A stretch of 64,000 bases of DNA from Nitrospira sp. UBA5698 (GTDB taxonomy: Bacteria > Nitrospirota > Nitrospiria > Nitrospirales > Nitrospiraceae), in NCBI GenBank assembly GCA_002420115.1, contig DIHK01000018.1, positions 1 to 64,000 of the forward strand, given 5' to 3'. The translations under genes were made by a program, and so were the position numbers. Position 1 is the stretch's first letter. Every line of letters begins with the position of its first letter. Below are positions 58,438 through 64,000 of the stretch, in pieces. The notes under the pieces were generated by a model that saw only the letters and a list, made by a program, of their open reading frames with translations, had not been told where the DNA came from and did not search any database.

Positions 58438-59748
58438 TCAACGAATCAACAGAGTGTGTCGATTCACAGGCTTGGAGCAAGGATGTGCCTCTGCGCTTGG
58501 CCTACGGTTCTGCCGTCGATGCGCCTGTCGCTTGAGCCACCACACGCGCAACGCGGTGACATACAGCACGAGGGGGATCAATCCAGCGAAGAACACAATC
58601 CAGCGGCCGATCATTCCGAACGCCTCGCCGTTATGCAGGGGAAAGAGCCAGGCCACAAAGGTGTGTCCCGCTGTGGACGTCCGCCAATCGCGCACTTTGA
58701 GCACGGCCCCGCTGTATTGATCCAGCCAGACCATGCTGTTTCCCGCTGACTCGCGTACATCTCCGGGCCGATACATCATCATCTCGTACGCATCTACTGC
58801 CTCATGAGGAATGCCGATGTACGTGATCCGGCCATCCGGAAACAGGTGCTGGGCCAGTTCGACCGCTTGCTCGGCGGAAAGAGGAGGGGTCCCCGAGTCC
58901 GGATGGGACTGCACGGCCCCGTCCTCGTCTGATTCGTCGACCGGGGAAAACGCGGACACCAGCTGGATCACATAGCTCGGGAACGCCAAATACACACCCG
59001 TGAACGCGAGCACGGTCAGTACGATCGCGCTGTATGCCCCAGTGACTTTGTGCCACTGATATTGTCGACGGATCCGGCTGCCGCCCGTGACGGGGAGAAA
59101 CGCCTGCCGGACCTTCCCCGAACGAGGCCACCAAAGAAACAGGCCCGTGCCGATCGAGATTAAGAGCAAGATGGCGACACAACCCACAAGAGTCCGACCA
59201 AGTTCGTCGATCAATAAGGATTCATGCAACTCATAGATGAACGAGACAAGGTACGTGCCCCATTCGCGATCCCGACCTAAGACGGACCCGGCGTAGGGAT
59301 CGATCGTGACCAGATACCACCGAAAATGGTCGAGCTTATCGGTCGGTACTTTATGCCAAGCTCTCACCACCTCACGCTCATGAGCTGGCAACTCAAGGCT
59401 GTCCAACCAACCACCGGCAGGAACCGTGGCCTGCGCCGTCGCAACTACTTCGTTCAGGGGCTTGTGAGGGCCGGAGCCGCTCGTTGTGAGCTGGGCTGGA
59501 TTTAGCCATTCGTCGATGGCTTTGTAGAACACCAGGAAACTGCCCGTGAGACTCATCAGGACGAACAGCGCCCCCCCGAACAGTCCAAGGTACAGATGTG
59601 TGCGTAACCAAACCCCTCTGAGAGAGCACCGAAGTATGGTTTGAACTGGAAGCGACACTTTACCCTCGCCCAGTGGAACTATTACCGTTGGAGTGCTCGA
59701 TGCAGATGGCATGGCGTTATCGCGCTTCCTCATGAACATAAGTCGCAT
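58438..59748 (-). CDS. PepSY-associated membrane protein, candidate ferric-siderophore reductase
   Basis: 436-aa inner-membrane protein of the PepSY_TM family (COG3182-like, which includes FpvG/PiuB-type proteins linked to siderophore iron release). Four membrane spans are visible: THLYLGLFGGALFVLMSLTG near 50-70, ELGRTLVGCVAILLLISIG near 190-208, SAIVLTVLAFTGVYLAF near 240-258, and one near 385-410. Conserved histidines lie at or near the helix ends (RTHLYLG, WHKVTGAY, PLHNGEAFG), suiting heme or metal ligation. Two periplasmic PepSY-like segments separate the spans. Grouping with TonB/ExbBD and the receptor supports a role in reducing iron from the imported siderophore; this function is inferred. 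Confidence 0.85.
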   Translation of the reverse strand: MRLMFMRKRDNAMPSASSTPTVIVPLGEGKVSLPVQTILRCSLRGVWLRTHLYLGLFGGALFVLMSLTGSFLVFYKAIDEWLNPAQLTTSGSGPHKPLNEVVATAQATVPAGGWLDSLELPAHEREVVRAWHKVPTDKLDHFRWYLVTIDPYAGSVLGRDREWGTYLVSFIYELHESLLIDELGRTLVGCVAILLLISIGTGLFLWWPRSGKVRQAFLPVTGGSRIRRQYQWHKVTGAYSAIVLTVLAFTGVYLAFPSYVIQLVSAFSPVDESDEDGAVQSHPDSGTPPLSAEQAVELAQHLFPDGRITYIGIPHEAVDAYEMMMYRPGDVRESAGNSMVWLDQYSGAVLKVRDWRTSTAGHTFVAWLFPLHNGEAFGMIGRWIVFFAGLIPLVLYVTALRVWWLKRQAHRRQNRRPSAEAHPCSKPVNRHTLLIR

Positions 59749-59841
59749 CGCGATGGCAGAACGACAACGCCCACGAATCCAGCAATCACGCAGTCGGCTG
59801 TAGGCAAGGTTGGGAGATTGAACAATGCGTAGCTGAACAAC

Positions 59842-60027
59842 TTACTGACGGTCACCAGGATCCAGTCCAGCAGGCGGTATCCCTTGGATGGCTGAGTGAT
59901 GAATGGCGACGAAGCGTCCACATCGGGTGCACTTGATAACGAGGTCGTCCCCCTGCCAGCGCGCCACAAGCTTGCCGCACCGACATCGGACATCGACACT
60001 GGTCCTTACTGAGGCTCTCCCCCGCAT
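59842..60027 (-). CDS. Small zinc-ribbon protein (Com-like), 61 aa
   Basis: MRGRASVRTSVDVRCRCGKL, then VARWQGDDLVIKCTRCGRF. CxC and CxxC knuckles about 16 residues apart form a short rubredoxin-like zinc ribbon, resembling the phage Mu Com family. I place the start at ATG 60027, since GAGGAAGG precedes it; the longer reading begins at a TTG (60066) with no ribosome site. It lies between the exported protein gene and the PepSY gene in the same orientation. Whether it acts on RNA, DNA or protein is unknown. A second, unrelated-looking zinc ribbon gene is found at 57728-57889. Confidence 0.65.
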   Translation of the reverse strand: MRGRASVRTSVDVRCRCGKLVARWQGDDLVIKCTRCGRFVAIHHSAIQGIPPAGLDPGDRQ

Positions 60028-60119
60028 GGCACCTTCCTCGTTCTGACTGCCCTGCCCAGGACTCAACGTCTGATGATAGGTACAAACCCATCGACTGCCC
60101 GCCCGGATGAACGCCGCGT

Positions 60120-60593
60120 CTACTTGAACGTGAGCTTCTTCAGCTCTGATGCTGCGAGTTCCACTTCTCCGAAATCAGATTGCCCCTTAAAGCTGCCTGC
60201 AATCGCCAAGACAAAGTCCCCGGTTTTTCCGTCCGCCAGCGTGATAGAGACATTGGGAAGCGAGCCGTTCCCTGATGGCTTGAGATCGATGAGCTTGATA
60301 CTGTCGAATTTAATTTTAACCGTGGCTGTTCCCCGTTTAACGGGCACTTCTTTGAGTTCATGGGGAACGAATGCCGTCTCACTGATTTTCTCTTCCCAGT
60401 AGAAGATGACGTTTTTCAGATCCGTCTCAATGCCCTTTGCATCTGTCGCAGAGGCATGAAAGACCTTGTCCGCTCTTCCGTCCGTTTTGTTCTGTGCCCA
60501 AGCCGAGCTACTCGGCATCCAGAGTGCTCCGATGACGAGCACGGCTTGAGCCGTATACGTTATTGTTCGTGTGATCGTCCTGCGATTCATCAT
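60120..60593 (-). CDS. Exported hypothetical protein in the tonB cluster
   Basis: 157-aa protein with a clear Sec signal peptide (Arg-rich start, hydrophobic AQAVLVIGALWM, SSAWAQ cleavage near residue 34). The mature part is a small beta-rich domain (FYWEEKISETAFVPHELKEV ... VKIKFDSIKLIDLKP ... GDFVLAIAGSFKGQSDFGEV) without Cys or His clusters. I do not recognise a family. AAGGAGAACG precedes two consecutive ATG codons. It lies 26 nt downstream of tonB, so it is probably co-transcribed with exbB-exbD-tonB and works in the periplasm, perhaps with the uptake machinery. Confidence 0.75.
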   Translation of the reverse strand: MMNRRTITRTITYTAQAVLVIGALWMPSSSAWAQNKTDGRADKVFHASATDAKGIETDLKNVIFYWEEKISETAFVPHELKEVPVKRGTATVKIKFDSIKLIDLKPSGNGSLPNVSITLADGKTGDFVLAIAGSFKGQSDFGEVELAASELKKLTFK

Positions 60594-60619
60594 CGTTCTC
60601 CTTAATTCAATCTCCCAGG

Positions 60620-61468
60620 CTATCCATCCAGTCGATAGCTGATGGGAATGAGGATTGTGATCTGTCGTTGACCGAGGGGGTGTTTAAGCCTCAGAGGTGA
60701 GGCCTTTTTCATCACTGCCATCGCCTCCTCATCCAAAACCGCCCGACCAGACGTTTCAGCAATCTGCACCCCCATCACCTCACCATCATCGCGAATGACC
60801 GCCGACACCACGACCCTGCCTTCCCAATGATTCACTTTGGCAAGCGTCGGATATCGTTTCAGCTCTTCGATCTTGTTCCACAGCGTTTCTGTGAGCCAGC
60901 CGAAATCGGCCCGCGTTTCCCGATGTACCACCTGCCGATGCTCTACCTGTCGATACTCGGTCCGTGAGGCGACTGATTCAACGGGCGTGGGCGCTTCGGT
61001 CACGGGTTGCTCTAACGAATCGACCGGTGTCTCTACTACAGATGACGAGATTACCGGTTCACTCACTGTTGATGCCACGGTGGCATACTCCATGACCGGC
61101 TCGGCATTCGTCACCACATCCTTCACCACCTGGGTCGTTTCCAGAGAAGCCGGTATGTCCTGATGCGTCTGCGATATCGGCTGTTCTGTTGCGACTTGCT
61201 TGATCTGCCGAAGGGGCGGATTCGGTCTGACAGTGGGGGGAGTTGGTTGCATAATCGGCTCAGCCGGCTGAGCTTCCGTCTGTGCCGGCGATTCCACCAT
61301 GGCAATGTCCCATTGGAACAATGAGGGGGGAGGCGGTTGCTCGATCGCCCCCATCACAAACAATGACCCCGCGATTCCTAAGCCATGCACAAGCGTAGAC
61401 ACCACCCATCCGCGTGCTCGATCGAATACCGAACCTGTGTTCCTAAGATCGACGGTCGGGGTCGTCAT
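60620..61468 (-). CDS. tonB: TonB energy transducer
   Basis: 282-aa protein with an N-terminal membrane anchor (STLVHGLGIAGSLFVMGAI, about 24-42), a long Pro/Thr/Val/Glu-rich periplasmic spacer, and a C-terminal TonB domain (YPTLAKVNHWEGRVVVSAVI ... DGEVMGVQIAETSGRAVLDE ... PISYRL). It carries proton-motive energy from ExbB/ExbD to outer-membrane receptors, here probably the siderophore receptor at 52451-55066. Its ATG overlaps the exbD stop by four bases (ATGA). Assignment is secure. Confidence 0.95.
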   Translation of the reverse strand: MTTPTVDLRNTGSVFDRARGWVVSTLVHGLGIAGSLFVMGAIEQPPPPSLFQWDIAMVESPAQTEAQPAEPIMQPTPPTVRPNPPLRQIKQVATEQPISQTHQDIPASLETTQVVKDVVTNAEPVMEYATVASTVSEPVISSSVVETPVDSLEQPVTEAPTPVESVASRTEYRQVEHRQVVHRETRADFGWLTETLWNKIEELKRYPTLAKVNHWEGRVVVSAVIRDDGEVMGVQIAETSGRAVLDEEAMAVMKKASPLRLKHPLGQRQITILIPISYRLDG

Positions 61469-61839
61469 GAGCGGAGCACCTCTAAACTCACCTGGCGAAA
61501 TCCCAGCCCCCTTACTTCATCGACCACCCCCACAAACCGTTCCAAGACAGTCACACGATCGGCCCGAAGCACCACGGCAGACTCGCGCGGATGCCCATTC
61601 AAAGCCGTCGAGAGGCCGTCCTCCCGAATGGCTTGATCATTCACAAACAGTTTCCCATCGGCAGTCAGAGTGATCATCAGTGGAACATCCTTATGATCGG
61701 TCACCTCTTTTGCCTTCGCCAATTCAACCGGCACCTGCCCAGTTGAAATGAAGGTCGCCGTGGTTAGAACAATAACTAGGAGGACCAGCATCACATCCAC
61801 GAGGGGGATGACATTGATCTGGTTCAGCTCACGTTCCAT
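61465..61839 (-). CDS. exbD: ExbD proton-channel component
   Basis: 124-aa protein starting MERELNQINVIPLVDVMLVL. One membrane helix carries the functional Asp in PLVDVMLVLLVIVL, followed by a periplasmic domain (VPVELAKAKEV ... LRADRVTVLERFVGVVDEV). I use ATG 61839, preceded by AAGGTG; the 12 extra N-terminal residues of the longer frame overlap exbB and contain no conserved part. It overlaps the exbB stop by 11 bases and the tonB start by 4. Confidence 0.95.
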   Translation of the reverse strand: MERELNQINVIPLVDVMLVLLVIVLTTATFISTGQVPVELAKAKEVTDHKDVPLMITLTADGKLFVNDQAIREDGLSTALNGHPRESAVVLRADRVTVLERFVGVVDEVRGLGFRQVSLEVLRS

Positions 61840-62254
61840 GCTGCACCTTGTACAGGGTAAGTAGTTCTGAGACACGGCGTCTGAGGATGTTGTTCAGCAC
61901 GACACACGGAATCGCCACCAGCAGCCCGATGGCTGTCGCCTTGAGCGCCAGGCTCAACCCGACCATAATCGCACCGACCGCCATCGTTCCCGATGTCCCC
62001 ATCGTATGAAACGTCAACATGATGCCCAATACGGTGCCAAGTAGCCCAATGTACGGGGCATTGGCAGCGACCGTTCCTATGACGACTAGTCGTTTCGTCA
62101 ATGCCATTTCCAATAGCTGAATGTTGTCGAACTCATTCGGCGTCACCCGCCGATAGTAGAGCCACCGCTCTACTGCAACGGCGAGCGCCCACAGGCTCAA
62201 CACCGCTAACAGCCCGATAATCCCGTAGTCCACCAGGTTCTTGAGTGCATCCAT
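61829..62254 (-). CDS. exbB: ExbB proton-channel component (short form)
   Basis: 141-aa MotA/TolQ/ExbB-family protein: an N-terminal helix (IIGLLAVLSLWALAVAVERW), then two helices around ANAPYIGLLGTVLGIMLTF and AIGLLVAIPCVVLNNIL, with the conserved GLLGTVLGI segment. It is shorter than enterobacterial ExbB (which has an extra N-terminal extension) but of the usual length for compact exbB-exbD-tonB operons. First gene of this operon; the 255-bp gap upstream (62255-62509) must hold its promoter, which I cannot pinpoint. Confidence 0.93.
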   Translation of the reverse strand: MDALKNLVDYGIIGLLAVLSLWALAVAVERWLYYRRVTPNEFDNIQLLEMALTKRLVVIGTVAANAPYIGLLGTVLGIMLTFHTMGTSGTMAVGAIMVGLSLALKATAIGLLVAIPCVVLNNILRRRVSELLTLYKVQHGT

Positions 62255-62509
62255 CTTGTCATTCCCTATTTATGGATCAGCGAATAATCAGCCGGTCCCC
62301 CCCCTTTTTCAAGGCACATATCGGGAGTTATCAGCACGGTATACATGGGCGCTCTAGCAGACGCCTCCATGCGAGACCAATTGGAGACCAACAAATATGG
62401 TTATGTGTGAGACGAATTCGTCTAATTCATCCCTCACCCTTCATCTAAAATCTTTTTACTCTCCCTGAAGGGTCGATTCCGCTAATCCCTGGTAGGCATG
62501 CTGAGTGGT

Positions 62510-64000
62510 TTACGACAATTCGAGATGATAACGGTCTAAGGTCGTAGCTTTCTGCCGCTCTAGGTTGGAGATCGATTTATTGTAATCCACAACGGCCCGT
62601 AGCTCGTTCCCCTGCGCCGTCGCGAGATCCCGTTGAAAATCGAGCACAAACCTGGTGGTGCTCAACCCCACGCGCAGACGTTCCTGCTCGGTTTGCAGTT
62701 GTTTCTCAGCCAAAATCCTCGCTGAGCGAGTCGTTTCGATGCGTTTGAAGTCGGTTTGCACCCGCCGCACCGCCTCACGCACCACTAAAATGATTTGATG
62801 GCGGACACGTTCCAGGGAGGCTTCGGCATTCTTGGCCTCTAATTGGCGCTTATTGTACGTACTGATGGCGGAGCGGTTGCCGAGCGGATAGCTGAACACC
62901 AGCCCTGCCCCGTAGTTATAGAAGTCGCCGCTGAAGTTTCTGGCGAACGAATTACCAAAGTCACTTCCTAATCCGGAAAGTCCAACAGTTCCCTGAACAG
63001 ATAGTGTGGGCAGCAATTGGTTGCGCGCGAATTTCCTATTCAACTCGCTGGACTCAATATTTTTTTTAGCCTGTGCAATTTCTGGCCGCTGTTCGATTGC
63101 GGTCTCGATGGCTTCTTCGAGACTGAGCGTCTCCATAAAGGTGATAGGCGCGTCCAGTGGCATGAGGCGGACCGTTTGCCGCAGCTCAGCTTCACCGGGA
63201 TTGAGCAGTGTCCGCAGCTGGTCTTCCTCATCCCGGATGGCTTTTTCAGCTATCAATACCTGCTCCACTCGTGATGCAACAGCTGCCTCGGCTTGGAGCA
63301 CATCAACGACCGACATCACTCCGGCTTTGGCCTTGATGCGGTTTGTGGCCAATAGCTCCTCCGCGGCCTTCAACGCAGCTTGGGCGACTTTCACATTTTC
63401 TCTCGCATACACCAGCTCCCAATAGTTCTGCTCGACCGAGGCGATCACGGTCAGGACTTGATCTCGGAAAACGTGCTGTTCGACGACCGCGTTGTTTTGG
63501 GCGACCTTGATAAAGGTCTGATTGATCCCGATCCCGGCATTCTTCAGTAACGGCTGAGTGAGACTCAACGAGAGGCCACCGGTCCAGGCGGGATTAAATA
63601 GAAAGCCTTCAGCGAGGTCTTGGTTCACACTGTTGCGAGCGGGATTATAGTTCACACCAACATTGCCGCCCGTCACGAGGTTTGTCGAAGCATCGACGAT
63701 CACAGCATGATTGCGCTGGTCAAACCTCGTGATCTGGTTCAGGAGATTTCCGGTCGCTCCGAAGACAGGTCGCTCAAGAGGATCGACCGTCCGGAGATAC
63801 CGGCCATTCACGCTCATCGTGGGATCAAACCTCGCTTGTTCGATCACAATGTCGGCCAACCGGCTTTCTTTCGTGTGACGGCTGATACTGATATCAAGAT
63901 TGTGCTGCAAAGCGCGAACGGCTGCTTCTGCCAGAGAGATCTGTTCATGACGTTCCGAAAGCGTCGGTTTGGTAATATCTAGACTCCAACTCGAGGTTGG
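62510..64000 (-). CDS. TolC-family outer-membrane efflux protein, 5' end outside window
   Basis: Open through the right edge: at least 496 codons. The upstream 30 codons read in frame to the last base (ISLAEAAVRALQHN), so the TTG at 63910 is not the start. The sequence has two OEP repeats with long amphipathic helices (VEQNYWELVYARENVKVAQAALKAAEELLATNRIKAKAG; LEAKNAEASLERVRHQIILVVREAVRRVQ) and the FDPTMSVNGRY beta part, as in outer-membrane channels of RND or ABC tripartite pumps. The rest of the pump is presumably further right. It may serve peptide secretion from the periplasm or general efflux; the window does not show which. Confidence 0.9.
   Translation of the reverse strand, partial: PTSSWSLDITKPTLSERHEQISLAEAAVRALQHNLDISISRHTKESRLADIVIEQARFDPTMSVNGRYLRTVDPLERPVFGATGNLLNQITRFDQRNHAVIVDASTNLVTGGNVGVNYNPARNSVNQDLAEGFLFNPAWTGGLSLSLTQPLLKNAGIGINQTFIKVAQNNAVVEQHVFRDQVLTVIASVEQNYWELVYARENVKVAQAALKAAEELLATNRIKAKAGVMSVVDVLQAEAAVASRVEQVLIAEKAIRDEEDQLRTLLNPGEAELRQTVRLMPLDAPITFMETLSLEEAIETAIEQRPEIAQAKKNIESSELNRKFARNQLLPTLSVQGTVGLSGLGSDFGNSFARNFSGDFYNYGAGLVFSYPLGNRSAISTYNKRQLEAKNAEASLERVRHQIILVVREAVRRVQTDFKRIETTRSARILAEKQLQTEQERLRVGLSTTRFVLDFQRDLATAQGNELRAVVDYNKSISNLERQKATTLDRYHLELS

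Noticed and set aside
59730..59999. 89-codon leftward frame
   Set aside because: Shadow of the Com-like zinc-ribbon gene and the PepSY start; no start signal.
1..64000. tRNA, rRNA, CRISPR array or insertion sequence
   Set aside because: None seen on either strand by reading; the repeated stretches in 3000-52000 are homologous NRPS domains, not mobile or CRISPR repeats.

Overview
The window comes from a Gram-negative, moderately GC-rich bacterium: it carries TonB/ExbB/ExbD, a TonB-dependent outer-membrane receptor and a TolC-type outer-membrane factor. Protein style is reminiscent of Nitrospira (phylum Nitrospirota), but this is an impression only and no marker gene is present to confirm it. 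Apart from one small gene near the left edge, every gene I accept lies on the minus strand, so transcription runs from high to low coordinates.

Layout. (1) 1-2026 is an accessory edge: a tyrosine recombinase running off the left side, an overlapping excisionase-like helix-turn-helix gene and a divergent orphan gene. (2) 2286-51981 is one tightly packed biosynthetic operon of about 50 kb, with mostly overlapping or near-touching genes. In transcription order it encodes a FAAL-ACP-C-A-PCP starter protein, a KS-AT-KR-ACP polyketide synthase, a PvdE-type peptide exporter, diaminobutyrate aminotransferase, a penicillin-acylase/PvdQ-family protein, an MbtH-like protein, a type II thioesterase, a 4'-phosphopantetheinyl transferase, a SyrP-type dioxygenase, four large NRPS proteins and a terminal methyltransferase. 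(3) 52451-56826 holds a siderophore receptor with a signalling (STN) domain, a FecR-type anti-sigma factor and a FecI-type sigma factor. (4) 57250-58159 is a small iron-linked cluster with bfd and three very small genes. (5) 58438-62254 holds a PepSY-type membrane reductase candidate, a zinc-ribbon protein, an exported protein, TonB, ExbD and ExbB. (6) A TolC-family gene runs off the right edge.

How the parts work together. Reading the adenylation-domain pocket residues by hand gives this assembly line: fatty acyl - X1 (unassigned) - malonate extension reduced to a beta-hydroxyl - Dab - Ser - Dab - D-Dab - Asp - Gly - Asp - Dab - thioesterase. The two Asp modules are matched by two SyrP-type beta-hydroxylases. 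One is free-standing; the other is fused to the end of an NRPS and sits directly before a catalytically dead condensation-like domain that looks like an 'interface' domain. The most economical reading is a lipopeptide siderophore that binds iron through beta-hydroxyaspartate, in the same broad class as cupriachelin and variochelin. It would be exported by the PvdE-like pump, possibly deacylated by the acylase, retrieved by the TonB receptor, and have its iron released with help from the PepSY protein and Bfd. Regulation would run through FecI/FecR, plus what look like duplicated promoter-leader-attenuator units in front of fecI and bfd.

All domain assignments and pocket codes were read by eye from the translated sequence; no search or model was run.
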